Positions 36,101 to 45,123 of a stretch of DNA of 64,000 nucleotides are shown piece after piece. Every line of letters begins with the position of its first letter. The stretch's first letter is position 1. Source of the DNA: Alcanivoracaceae bacterium (GTDB lineage: Bacteria > Pseudomonadota > Gammaproteobacteria > Pseudomonadales > Alcanivoracaceae). The notes beneath the pieces are model-generated. The model was not told where the DNA came from. It was given only the letters and a program-made list of their open reading frames with translations, and searched no databases. Both the position numbers and the translations under genes were made by a program. The stretch covers positions 62,001-126,000 of the forward strand of contig JARGOL010000007.1 in assembly GCA_029212745.1 (NCBI GenBank), given 5' to 3'.

Positions 36101-37597
36101 ATGGCAGGACTTCCCTTTCGCCGCGGCAGCTCGCTGCGGGAGCTGAACAGGCAACTCGACACCGCCACAGACTACGCATCCTGGATGGCGGCCGCCAATG
36201 CGCATGACGCCCTGTCCGGCATGGACCGGTGGCGGCAAAAGGAAGACAGCTCCCTCTATGACAGCGCCGAAATTCGAATCCGCTACAACAGGCTTCGGGA
36301 GTTGATCGACAGCGGCAATACCCACGAGCTGCTGTATGCGCTCAATGAAGGCATACACGGCAACATGGGCGGCATGGGACGCGGCATTCTTTACAGCCAG
36401 GCGCGCTCAGGGACAAAGCTGCTGGTGGATGAATATGTCAATGTCATCGTCGAAGCGCTGAACTGCATTGCAGACGCCCGCGAAGCGGATATCCCGCTGC
36501 CCGAGAAAGTGGATTTTTTCCGCCGTGCCAGTCACTGCTACGGTCGGTCTGCGCTCATGCTGAGCGGTGGCGCCGGGGTAATCTACTTCCATCATGGTGT
36601 GGTCCAGACGTTGATCGACGAGGACCTTTTGCCAAATGTACTGTCTGGGGCCAGTGCCGGCTCCTGGCTGTGCGCACAGATTGGCACCCAGACTGACGAA
36701 GAACTGAAAAGCGGTTATTTCGAGACCTTCCGGTACGACTTGCCCACTCACCTCAATCCTTTCAGGGTGCTTGCGGGCATGGAAGAAGAGGCGTCGCCCC
36801 AGACAGTCAAGGAAATGGCCATTGACAGCTTCTGCCAGGACATGACGTTTCAGGAAGCGTTTGAACACACCGGGCGTTACATCAACGTTTCAATCGCGCC
36901 GGTGGAAAAGCACCAGTCATCGCGCCTGCTCAACGCCATTACTTCGCCAAACGTTTACATCCGCTCCGCCATCGATGCGTCCAGCTCCATCCCGGGCGTG
37001 GTTCCGCCTGTCACCTTGTATGCCAAAGGTGCAGATGGGCGACCCAAGCCCTATCTTCCCTCACGCAAATGGGTGGACGGTTCATTTGCAGAGGACCTTC
37101 CGGCCAAACGCCTGTCTCGGCTCTTCGGCGTCAACCACTACCTGGTCAGCCTGATCAACCCCCTGGCTGTCCCGTTCGTGAATGACCCGAAGACAGCGCG
37201 CCGACGGAGCCTGGGCAGCATGCTCAGTGCCGCCGGCATCAACGCGGTCAAGGATGTGCTGCTGGCGGCGGAAAATTACGGCTCCCGGCTGGGCGCCTCT
37301 TTCATGAGCCCGGCGATACTTCTTGCCCATGCCGTGCTGGACCAGAAGTACACCGGAGACATCAACATCATCCTGCCGAAACAGGATTTCCGCTGGATGA
37401 ACGTGCTGTTCGATTACGAATCAGACGAGGAAATCACCGGCCTGATCAATGCCGGCAAACGCTCTACCTGGCCGAAACTGGCGCAGATCCGAAATGCCAC
37501 GATCATTGCCCGCACGCTTGACCAGATTCTGGAGAAGCTGGACATCCGTGAGTTCGGCAGCGCCGCAGGGAGTCGCCACATCACTACGGCTACCTGA
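36101..37597 (+). CDS. Patatin-like phospholipase/TAG lipase with DUF3336
   Basis: 498 residues. The N-terminal DUF3336 region (about 1-130, with YDSAEIRIRYNRLRELI) precedes a patatin domain. Oxyanion region SGGAGVIYFHHGVV, nucleophile elbow SGASAGSW (GxSxG) and catalytic Asp in WVDGSFAEDLP form the Ser-Asp dyad. This domain pair is shared with yeast Tgl3/4/5 and plant SDP1 triacylglycerol lipases and occurs in storage-lipid-forming bacteria. Likely mobilises stored neutral lipid or remodels phospholipid. No signal peptide, so cytoplasmic. Confidence 0.88.
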   Translation: MAGLPFRRGSSLRELNRQLDTATDYASWMAAANAHDALSGMDRWRQKEDSSLYDSAEIRIRYNRLRELIDSGNTHELLYALNEGIHGNMGGMGRGILYSQARSGTKLLVDEYVNVIVEALNCIADAREADIPLPEKVDFFRRASHCYGRSALMLSGGAGVIYFHHGVVQTLIDEDLLPNVLSGASAGSWLCAQIGTQTDEELKSGYFETFRYDLPTHLNPFRVLAGMEEEASPQTVKEMAIDSFCQDMTFQEAFEHTGRYINVSIAPVEKHQSSRLLNAITSPNVYIRSAIDASSSIPGVVPPVTLYAKGADGRPKPYLPSRKWVDGSFAEDLPAKRLSRLFGVNHYLVSLINPLAVPFVNDPKTARRRSLGSMLSAAGINAVKDVLLAAENYGSRLGASFMSPAILLAHAVLDQKYTGDINIILPKQDFRWMNVLFDYESDEEITGLINAGKRSTWPKLAQIRNATIIARTLDQILEKLDIREFGSAAGSRHITTAT

Positions 37598-37615
37598 GGC
37601 GCAACGTCCGGCAAC

Positions 37616-38086
37616 TCACTGACGAATGGCCCGCAGCATCCATGCAGTCTTCTCGTGAATGCGCATGCGGTCCGACACCAGGGCCGCCGTGGACTCATCT
37701 GCCCCTTTCTGGGCCACCTGCAGTACCTGCCGCGCTGTCTTGACCACCTGCTCGTGACTGCGCGTCAGGATATCGACCATGACATCGGCTTCAGGCACCC
37801 CTTCCACCTCCTGGATCTCACTCAGCGCTGCAAACGCCTTGTAGGTGCCTGGCGCCACCACACCCAGCGTACGGATGCGTTCGGCAATGTCATCCACCGC
37901 CTCTGCCAGCTCCGTATAGTGCTCTTCAAACATGAGATGGAGCTCGCGAAACTGCGGGCCAGTCACATTCCAGTGAAAGTTGTGCGTCTGCAGATAAAGC
38001 GTGTAGGAATCTGCAAGAAGGCGCTTCAGGCCATCTGCAATGGCCAACCTGTCGTCGGTTGCAATGCCGATATCAATCTCAGTCAT
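37616..38086 (-). CDS. dps: Dps-family DNA-binding ferritin-like protein
   Basis: 156 residues, four-helix ferritin fold forming dodecamers that oxidise iron and shield DNA during starvation. Ferroxidase-type motif [23 protein letters not shown], with further conserved GTYKAFAAL and [24 protein letters not shown]. The N-terminal DNA-binding Lys tail is short. Stands alone, convergent with the patatin gene (18 bases apart). Confidence 0.92.
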   Translation of the reverse strand: MTEIDIGIATDDRLAIADGLKRLLADSYTLYLQTHNFHWNVTGPQFRELHLMFEEHYTELAEAVDDIAERIRTLGVVAPGTYKAFAALSEIQEVEGVPEADVMVDILTRSHEQVVKTARQVLQVAQKGADESTAALVSDRMRIHEKTAWMLRAIRQ

Positions 38087-38232
38087 GACTCCTCCCTTCA
38101 GCTATTCAACATCAGGCTACGGGCGGAGGACGTAGCAGACCAATGGACGCTGGCTATCGGGCTGAATCAGACATGTTATGGGACGCCTCAGGCGCCCCTG
38201 GAGACGGGCCCTGCGGACGATCCAGACTATCA

Positions 38233-38628
38233 TTACTGTTCTTCAGGAATGACCCAACTGATGGTCACCGTGCGCTTACCCCACTCCCGGGCAGCTTTCT
38301 GGTCGGTCCCCATGAAAATATCTATTTTCTCTTCCCAGCGCTTGTTCATCTTGTCCAGTACCAGGTACTCACCTTCCAGCCCCTCGATACGCACCGGCGT
38401 TTCATGCGTCAGGCCCTCATCGATAAGGTCACGGGAGACAGCAATGGCCTTCATGCCCGGCTCCAGCTGGTCGCCCCAGGCAGCAAGCCCCACATTGCCC
38501 TTCTTGGTTTCTGATTCGGCCATGGTGTAGGCGGATGCAGTCACCTCCATGGTGTGTTCGCCCGGCCCACGTTCGCAGCCCTGCAGGAAAACGCCGGCAA
38601 CCGCCAGTGTACATAGCTTCTTGATCAT
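38233..38628 (-). CDS. 3D-domain lipoprotein
   Basis: 131 residues. Signal peptide with lipobox LQGC (residue 18 Cys lipidated), then a 3D (Asp-Asp-Asp) double-psi barrel: TASAYTMAESETKKGNVGLAAWG, GMKAIAVSRDLI, VLDKMNKRWEEKIDIFMG and AREWGKRTVTI. The fold is shared with MltA and YuiC lytic transglycosylases, but the stand-alone domain has no proven activity. Situated next to mltD (divergent), which supports a peptidoglycan role. Confidence 0.85.
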   Translation of the reverse strand: MIKKLCTLAVAGVFLQGCERGPGEHTMEVTASAYTMAESETKKGNVGLAAWGDQLEPGMKAIAVSRDLIDEGLTHETPVRIEGLEGEYLVLDKMNKRWEEKIDIFMGTDQKAAREWGKRTVTISWVIPEEQ

Positions 38629-38850
38629 TTCTTTTCCCTCCCCGGGGCAGCGCTAATCTGGTAGCGTGACCCGCTGATTTGCGGCTTTGACCAGCGTCGA
38701 GGGCCGGCCGTGAAGGCAGTGACAAGACCGCACACCCGTTACATGAATGATACAACGGGCCGTCTTCACGAACCCTCGTCAGCCGCTGGGGTCACACTAG
38801 GCAAGGCCTGCCCCATGGGGGAGCGGCCAAATCCGGAACGGGAAAATGTT

Positions 38851-40998
38851 GTGCGTTTTTTATTGCTAGCTCTTGTCGCTCTATGCGTCTCCTCACCTGT
38901 AACGGCGCAGGAGACGCCCGACGTTCTACCGCAACCAGCGTCGATACAGCCGGCGGTGAAATTCTGGACGCGCATCTACAGTGAGGTGGATACCCAGCAG
39001 GGACTGCTGCACGATCGCAACAACCTGGGCGTGGTCTACGAGACGCTCAATTTCGACGTCAATCTCTGGCACCCGGCTCGCGAAGCAAAGATTCGTGCCA
39101 GGCGCGCGCATTTCGCTGCCATCCTGCAGACCCTGGCGAGCGGCAAACGGACCGGGCTCAATACGGAGGAACAGCGTGTCCTGTCTCTTTGGCCAGAAGA
39201 CGTGACCGCGCAACGCCTGCGCCAGGCAGCTGGGGACATCCGTTTCCAGCTTGGCCAGTCCGACCGCTTCCGCCGGGGACTGGTTCGCAGCGGTGCCTGG
39301 GAGCCACACATGCGCGAACTGCTGGAGCAGATGGGCTTGCCTGAGCAGATCGCCGCCTTGCCCCACGTGGAATCCAGTTTCAACCCGGATGCCTATTCGC
39401 GCGTTGGCGCAGCGGGCATCTGGCAGTTCACGCGACTGACTGGCAAGCGCTTCATGCGTGTGGATCACATCATCGATGAGCGCATGGATCCGTTCACCGC
39501 CACCGAGGCCGCCGGGCGTCTGCTGAAACTCAACCATTCCGTCACCAACGACTGGGGCCTGGCGATTACGGCCTACAACCATGGTCTTGCAGGCATACGG
39601 CGGGCGGCGCGGACGGTGGGCTCGGAAGATATTGGGGACATCATTGCCCGCTACGAAGGCCGGAACTGGGGGTTCGCCTCGCGCAATTTCTACCCGGCTT
39701 TCCTGGCAGCGGTGGAAGTGGATGAAAATGCCAGCCGCTACTTCGGCGATATCCAGCGTGCGGCGCCGCTGCGGACCCGCACCGTGGAGCTGCCCTTCTA
39801 CACCAGCATCGATGCCCTGCAGGATGCTTTTGATGTTGACCGGGCGACGCTGAAAGAGCTGAATCGTGGCCTCATGGCGCCGGTCTGGGCAGGAAAGAAA
39901 TACGTGCCGCGCGGCTACGCCGTCCGCCTGCCGGCAGGCAATACCCAGGCAGCAGACAGTCTGCTGGCCAGGGTGCCGAACAAGCTGCGCTTTTTTGCCC
40001 AGATACCGGACCGTTTTCACACTGTGGCGCGGGGCGAAAGCCTGTCTGTCATCGGCGCCCGCTACGGCATATCCGTGCGCGAACTGATGCTGATGAATTC
40101 CCTGCGCAGCCCGGACCAGATTCGGGCTGGCGCCACATTACGCCTGCCGGTCCATGGCCCGGACATGACGGAACGAGAGACCTGGCGCGTTACCGCTGGC
40201 GACACCCTCTCCACCATCGCCGCTGAAGTGGGCATGGGCACGCACGACCTTGCCGCGGCCAACGGGCTGTCTGTGGATAGCGTATTGCAGCCGGGTGACG
40301 AGCTGCGCGTCGACGGTTTGCCGGCGGCATCCCTTGATACGCCGTCCCCACAACCTGCCAGCCCTGCGGACATCCCTGCTGCCCTCAGCCTGGCCAGTGC
40401 TGGAAACAGGCCAACCATGCCTGAACCGGACGTTGCCGCCACCATTACACGCCTTGGCCAACAGGCAAGCACCGCCCTGGAACCGTTTGTAAAGCGATCC
40501 AGACAGGAGGCGCCGTTAGTGGCAGACGCAGGCCCTGATCCTGAGGGCACGGAACCGGATCTGTCCGCCGACCCCAGCGACTACAGCGTTGCAGACGACG
40601 GCAGCATCGAGATACAGGCCACTGAAACCCTGGGCCATTACGCCGAATGGTTGAACCTGCGCGCCAGCGATCTGCGGCGTATCAACAACCTGCGCTATGG
40701 CACACCACTCGTCATTGGTGAGCGCCTGGCACTGTCATTCGAGGAGATTGACAGGCAGACATTTGAAAAGCGCAGACGCAGCTACCACAGCGACCTTCAG
40801 GGTGCCTTCTTTGAAAGCCACCACATCGCCGGCGCCACAACGTACCGCATTCGTCCGGGCGACAGCCTCTGGTCACTCACCGAGCCCCGCACCGATATAC
40901 CGTCCTGGCTTATGCGCCAGTACAACCCGGATGTGGATTTTTCCCGTCTCCGGCCCGGCGATGAACTGCAAAAGCCAGTAATCGAGACCCGGCACTAA
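38851..40998 (+). CDS. mltD: Membrane-bound lytic murein transglycosylase D-like, SLT plus LysM repeats
   Basis: 715 residues from GTG 38851; the frame opens at 38710, but GTG gives the signal peptide MRFLLLALVALCVSSPVTAQ. The SLT domain has catalytic Glu in LPHVESSFNPDAYSRVGAAGIWQFTRLTG and NHGLAGIRRA. LysM repeats: FHTVARGESLSVIGARYGIS, WRVTAGDTLSTIAAEVGM, a divergent one at EIQATETLGHYAEW, and a C-terminal YRIRPGDSLWSLTEP. Cleaves murein glycan strands with anhydro-muropeptide release. It is longer than E. coli MltD (452), the extra part being a Pro/Ala linker and additional LysMs. No lipobox in this reading. Confidence 0.92.
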   Translation: MRFLLLALVALCVSSPVTAQETPDVLPQPASIQPAVKFWTRIYSEVDTQQGLLHDRNNLGVVYETLNFDVNLWHPAREAKIRARRAHFAAILQTLASGKRTGLNTEEQRVLSLWPEDVTAQRLRQAAGDIRFQLGQSDRFRRGLVRSGAWEPHMRELLEQMGLPEQIAALPHVESSFNPDAYSRVGAAGIWQFTRLTGKRFMRVDHIIDERMDPFTATEAAGRLLKLNHSVTNDWGLAITAYNHGLAGIRRAARTVGSEDIGDIIARYEGRNWGFASRNFYPAFLAAVEVDENASRYFGDIQRAAPLRTRTVELPFYTSIDALQDAFDVDRATLKELNRGLMAPVWAGKKYVPRGYAVRLPAGNTQAADSLLARVPNKLRFFAQIPDRFHTVARGESLSVIGARYGISVRELMLMNSLRSPDQIRAGATLRLPVHGPDMTERETWRVTAGDTLSTIAAEVGMGTHDLAAANGLSVDSVLQPGDELRVDGLPAASLDTPSPQPASPADIPAALSLASAGNRPTMPEPDVAATITRLGQQASTALEPFVKRSRQEAPLVADAGPDPEGTEPDLSADPSDYSVADDGSIEIQATETLGHYAEWLNLRASDLRRINNLRYGTPLVIGERLALSFEEIDRQTFEKRRRSYHSDLQGAFFESHHIAGATTYRIRPGDSLWSLTEPRTDIPSWLMRQYNPDVDFSRLRPGDELQKPVIETRH

Positions 40999-41004
40999 CG
41001 CCAG

Positions 41005-41850
41005 TCAGCGCAGGTGCGAGCGGATCTTTTCCGCCACCCAGCCCGGGTATTCCATGGGGAAAAAGTGGGTGAAATCCTCGCGCTGTTCATCGGTTGCCAG
41101 CGACAGCTTGTTGACCAGGGTCGGTGCCGTTGGCGAAAGACGGAAGTCGGTGGGTTTGTCCCCGGGGCCAAGACTTTTTGCCCGGATGATATGCACAGGG
41201 CAGGCAATATCCTGGAAACAGCTGTGCAAATGGGCGGCACCATGGTTCTGGTACACACTTGCTTCCAGTGCCGGATCACAGGCCAGAGCATAACCCTTGC
41301 CCGCTTCGGCTTTCACCAGTGCGCCGTCTGCATAGTCTTTCAGTACATCGCGGTCCCAGCTGTCAAACGGTGCGCGATCCTTGTACGCATCATAGAACGC
41401 ATCGCTGGATGCCCAGTCGTTGCGCCGACGCGCCAGCGCACTGGTATCAAACGCATTCATGAAAGGGATTACCTTGAGTGGCAGCACGACCGGATCAAGC
41501 AGGATCAACTGGCTAAAGCGCTCCGGCTGGCTGGCCGCCGCCAGCAACATCACATGCCCGCCCATGGAATGACCGATACCGGTAACCCGCTTGAGACCAA
41601 GCTCTGCGATGAAGGCGGCCATGAGATCGCCGGCGTGGTCCCAGCGGAATGGCATGTCAGGGGTGCCACTTTCGCCATGGCCCGGCATATCCACCAGATA
41701 GAGCGGCCGGTCAGGAAACTCGGCGGCTATCTTGCGCCAGACACCGGCATGAAAGCCGGTAGCGTGAAAGAACAGCAGCGGGTCACCGTCACCCTCCTGC
41801 TGAAAATAGTGGATCGCGCATCCTGCGACGGTTCTGGAAAGCGAGTGCAT
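41005..41850 (-). CDS. Alpha/beta hydrolase
   Basis: 281 residues. Oxyanion HG-like region LFFHATGFHAGVWR, nucleophile elbow GIGHSMGGHVML (GxSxG, Ser in HSMGG). Likely esterase, lipase or lactonase; substrate unknown. No signal peptide. Convergent with mltD, 6 bases apart. Confidence 0.88.
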   Translation of the reverse strand: MHSLSRTVAGCAIHYFQQEGDGDPLLFFHATGFHAGVWRKIAAEFPDRPLYLVDMPGHGESGTPDMPFRWDHAGDLMAAFIAELGLKRVTGIGHSMGGHVMLLAAASQPERFSQLILLDPVVLPLKVIPFMNAFDTSALARRRNDWASSDAFYDAYKDRAPFDSWDRDVLKDYADGALVKAEAGKGYALACDPALEASVYQNHGAAHLHSCFQDIACPVHIIRAKSLGPGDKPTDFRLSPTAPTLVNKLSLATDEQREDFTHFFPMEYPGWVAEKIRSHLR

Positions 41851-41988
41851 GTCATGGCCCTGTCCGGCGAGTGGTCAGGCAAAGCATCCCAAGCCGGACA
41901 GGCGCACAGCAATGACAGCTTTTTCTGTTATTGACCATTTCATACAGTGCGCCCAGTGCGCCGTTGATGCGACCGGGAAGCGACCCTG

Positions 41989-43095
41989 TCAGTCGGCTTC
42001 CACATACTCGACGATCTCCAGGTCAAAGCCTGACAGCGCGTTGAACTTCATCGGCGAGGAAAGAAGACGCATCTTTCGCACCCCCAGCTCGCGGAGAATC
42101 TGGGAGCCGGTGCCGATATTGCGGTAGGCCGGCCCCGACGGATTCACTGTACGTCGCTTGCCGGAGAAATATTCATCAATCATGAACTGCATATCGTTGG
42201 ACACATAGTCCTGGCCAAGAATAATGGCAACGCCGGCGTCACTTTTTGCCAGCTCTTCAAGCACCAGATGCATGTTCCAGCCGGTGCGGCCGTCAATCTT
42301 GGCGCTCATCAGGTCGCGCAGTGGATCCACCTGATGCACCCGCACAGTGGTGACTTCCTCGGGTTGCGGCGAACCTTTCACCAGCGCCACGTGTGTCAGG
42401 TCATCGACCGTGTCACGGAACGCCACCAGCTTGAATTCGCCATAGAAAGTGGGCAGCGTGTTCTCGCTGACCTTTTCCACGGTTTTCTCGTTGAGCATGC
42501 GGTATTCGATCAAATCCGCAATGGTGCCGATCTTGAGCCCATGCTGCTCGGCAAACACTTCCAGATCCGGACGCCGCGCCATGGTGCCATCTTCATTCAT
42601 GATCTCGACAATCACAGAGGCCGGCTCACAACCCGCCAGCCGGGCCATGTCACAGCCGGCTTCAGTGTGGCCGGCGCGATGCAGTACACCACCGGGCTGG
42701 GCCATCAGGGGAAACACATGCCCGGGCATGACGATATCGGCCGGCTTGGCATCACGGGCCACGGCCACCTGCACGGTCCTGGCGCGATCAGCCGCCGAAA
42801 TACCGGTGGTGACACCCTCGGCGGCCTCGATGGAGACGGTGAAGTTGGTGCCCAATTGTGTGCCATTCCGGCCCACCATCAGGGGCAATTCCAGTTGCTC
42901 GCAGCGGGACTGTTCCATGGTCATGCAGATCAGCCCACGGGCATGCTTGGCCATGAAGTTGATGGCTTCCGGGGTGATGTATTCGGCCGCCATGACCAGG
43001 TCACCTTCGTTCTCCCGGTCTTCGTCATCCATGAGGATGATCATTTTCCCGGCACGCAGGTCATCCAGCAGTTCGCGGACGGTATTGAGCTTCAT
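41989..43095 (-). CDS. ribB: 3,4-dihydroxy-2-butanone-4-phosphate synthase with degenerate GTP cyclohydrolase II domain
   Basis: 368 residues. The N-terminal DHBP synthase (about 1-205) is intact: DDEDRENEGDLVMAAEYITPE, HARGLICM, PGHVFPLMAQPGGVLHRAGHTEAGCD. It makes the four-carbon unit for lumazine. The C-terminal half aligns with GTP cyclohydrolase II, but the zinc site is gone: where RibA has SECLTGD and LRCDCG this protein reads HQVDPLRD and SAKIDGR, and the domain is shortened. The second activity should be absent, as in the RibBX-type proteins known from other gammaproteobacteria; a separate ribA is needed elsewhere. Confidence 0.92.
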   Translation of the reverse strand: MKLNTVRELLDDLRAGKMIILMDDEDRENEGDLVMAAEYITPEAINFMAKHARGLICMTMEQSRCEQLELPLMVGRNGTQLGTNFTVSIEAAEGVTTGISAADRARTVQVAVARDAKPADIVMPGHVFPLMAQPGGVLHRAGHTEAGCDMARLAGCEPASVIVEIMNEDGTMARRPDLEVFAEQHGLKIGTIADLIEYRMLNEKTVEKVSENTLPTFYGEFKLVAFRDTVDDLTHVALVKGSPQPEEVTTVRVHQVDPLRDLMSAKIDGRTGWNMHLVLEELAKSDAGVAIILGQDYVSNDMQFMIDEYFSGKRRTVNPSGPAYRNIGTGSQILRELGVRKMRLLSSPMKFNALSGFDLEIVEYVEAD

Positions 43096-43194
43096 GTTGT
43101 CTCCAGCTAAACGCAGATCCCGCCGTGTGGCGAAATCCGATGTCTGTATTGGGCGCTTGTGGTCGTTGCTTGCGTTGTTGCTCGCCTTGCCTGC

Positions 43195-43860
43195 CTAGCG
43201 CCTGAGAAAGCCGTTCTCGGCCAGGAACGCCATGCTGATGCCCTCACCGGCGCCACTGTCCGCAGCCTTGTCGCCGAGCAGCAGCCGCTCCAGGTAGCGG
43301 GCAATGATATCAACTTCCAGATTCACCTGCGTCCCCGGCTGCCAGTCGGCGATATTGGTCCAGCTTTGCGTGTGCGGCACGATATTGAGGCTGAACACGG
43401 CCCCCTCCACGCTGTTCACGGTCAGGCTGATGCCATCCACGGTGATTGATCCTTTCTGGGCGAGGTAACGTGCCAGCTCCCGCGGTGCCTCCACGTCAAT
43501 GCGGGTGGAGCGGGCATCCGGCGTCAGTTTCAGGACCGTGCCCAGACCATCCACATGCCCGGACACCAGGTGCCCGCCAAGACGGGTGGTCGGTGTCAGC
43601 GCTTTCTCCAGATTGACGCGCGAGCCTACCTGGAGATTGCCAAGACTTGTCAGCGACAGGGTTTCACCGGAGACGTCAGCACTGAAGCCGTCCCCGGGCA
43701 GGGCCACCACCGTCAGGCAGACGCCATTGGTAGCAATGGAATCACCCAGCGCCACATCGGAAAGGTCCAGCTCGTTGGTGCGCACCTTCAGCGTCATGTC
43801 ACCGCCCTTCGGCGTCATGGCAACAATGGTGCCTACTGCTTCGATAATTCCGGTAAACAT
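43195..43860 (-). CDS. ribE: Riboflavin synthase alpha subunit
   Basis: 221 residues with two lumazine-binding barrels. MFTGIIEAVGTI is the invariant start; GDSIATNGVCLTV and VDGISLTVN are the paired active-site repeats, and GSRVNLEKAL and GTQVNLEVDI the paired barrel ends. Dismutates two lumazines to riboflavin. Lies 12 bases after ribD and 99 bases before ribB. Confidence 0.96.
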   Translation of the reverse strand: MFTGIIEAVGTIVAMTPKGGDMTLKVRTNELDLSDVALGDSIATNGVCLTVVALPGDGFSADVSGETLSLTSLGNLQVGSRVNLEKALTPTTRLGGHLVSGHVDGLGTVLKLTPDARSTRIDVEAPRELARYLAQKGSITVDGISLTVNSVEGAVFSLNIVPHTQSWTNIADWQPGTQVNLEVDIIARYLERLLLGDKAADSGAGEGISMAFLAENGFLRR

Positions 43861-43872
43861 GTACCCCTCCGA

Positions 43873-45012
43873 TCAGGCCTGCCGGGCGCGGGTCAGCGTC
43901 AGGCAGACGTCATTGCCCACCCGGGCGACATCAGCAAATTGCCAGGTAATCCTGTCAGCCATGGTATCCAGCTGATCAAGCAGCATTAATGGCCGCGCAT
44001 TGCTGCCCAGCAGCGCAGGAGCCATGAACACCACCAGTTCATCCACCAGGTCATCGCTGACAAAGGCCGCCGCCAGCGTGGGGCCGGCCTCCACCAGCAC
44101 TTCATTGCATTCCCGCGCCGCCAGCTCCACCAGCAACTGAGCCAGGTCCACACCCGAGCCCGAGGCCGGCAGCTGCACCACCTGCGCACCGGCGGCAGCG
44201 AGGGCGGCGGCGCTGGCCGAGTCCTTTGCCATGCCGGTGGCCAGCAGGGTCTCGCCCGGGCCGGAGATAATGTTTGCGCCCGGCGGTGTACGCAGCGACC
44301 GGTCCAGCACCACCCGCAGTGGCTGGCGCACCGGGTCGACGGGGTATTCAGCGCTGCGCCACTGGTCCGGACGTACCGTCATGGCCGGGTCGTCGGCCAG
44401 CACGGTACCCACGCCGGTAACGATGGCGGACGACCGGGCACGCAGGAACTGGACCTGTTCCCGGGCCTCGGCACCGGTAATCCATTTCGACTCACCGCTG
44501 GCCATGGCGGTGCGCCCGTCCAGGCTCATGGCCAGCTTCACCCGCACAAACGGACGGCCTGTCTCCATGCGGCGGATAAAACCCGGGTTGAGGGCACGTG
44601 CCTGGGCTTCCATCAGCCCGCAGGCCACATCAATGCCGGCCGCGCGCAGTCTCTCCAGGCCTTTGCCCGCCACCTTGTCGTGGGGGTCCTGCATGGCAGC
44701 CACCACCCGCGATACACCGGCCGCCACCAGCGCTTCAGCGCATGGCCCGGTCCGGCCCGTGTGGGCACAGGGCTCCAGCGTCACATAGCAGGTCGCCCCG
44801 CGCGCCCTGTCACCGGCCTGGGCCAGCGCATGGCGTTCGGCATGCGGCTCGCCGGCACGCTGGTGAAACCCTTCGCCAACCACCTGTTCGCCGGCCACCA
44901 GCACGCACCCCACCCGTGGGTTGGGGTCGGTGGTATACAGGCCGCGGGCCGCCAGCGTCAGGGCACGCTGCATGTACTCGCGATCGGCATCGGTGCAGGC
45001 GTCAGCAATCAT
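43873..45012 (-). CDS. ribD: Bifunctional riboflavin deaminase/reductase RibD
   Basis: 379 residues from ATG 45012. The N-terminal deaminase has zinc motif HAERHALAQ and TLEPCAHTGRTGPCAEAL; the C-terminal reductase has VKLAMSLDGRTAMASGESKWITG, GVGTVLADDPAMTVR and EAGPTLAAAFV. Carries out the second and third steps after GTP ring opening. The frame extends open upstream to 45552 but that part overlaps the divergent membrane-protein gene and is not conserved. First gene of ribD-ribE-ribB; nrdR, its usual upstream neighbour, is 6 kb away. Confidence 0.95.
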   Translation of the reverse strand: MIADACTDADREYMQRALTLAARGLYTTDPNPRVGCVLVAGEQVVGEGFHQRAGEPHAERHALAQAGDRARGATCYVTLEPCAHTGRTGPCAEALVAAGVSRVVAAMQDPHDKVAGKGLERLRAAGIDVACGLMEAQARALNPGFIRRMETGRPFVRVKLAMSLDGRTAMASGESKWITGAEAREQVQFLRARSSAIVTGVGTVLADDPAMTVRPDQWRSAEYPVDPVRQPLRVVLDRSLRTPPGANIISGPGETLLATGMAKDSASAAALAAAGAQVVQLPASGSGVDLAQLLVELAARECNEVLVEAGPTLAAAFVSDDLVDELVVFMAPALLGSNARPLMLLDQLDTMADRITWQFADVARVGNDVCLTLTRARQA

Positions 45013-45123
45013 GCGCCGCAGTGTACCGGAATTCCTCGAATACCGCCGCAAATCAGGGGCTTGCCGCGCTTGAGCCGAGCCGGGGCGGCGCCTACACTGG
45101 CGGCCCTTTTCGAGGACGCCGCC

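Noticed and set aside
43096-43194. FMN riboswitch before ribB
   Set aside because: The gap is only 99 bases and shows none of the conserved RFN stems; no other rib gene has a leader long enough.
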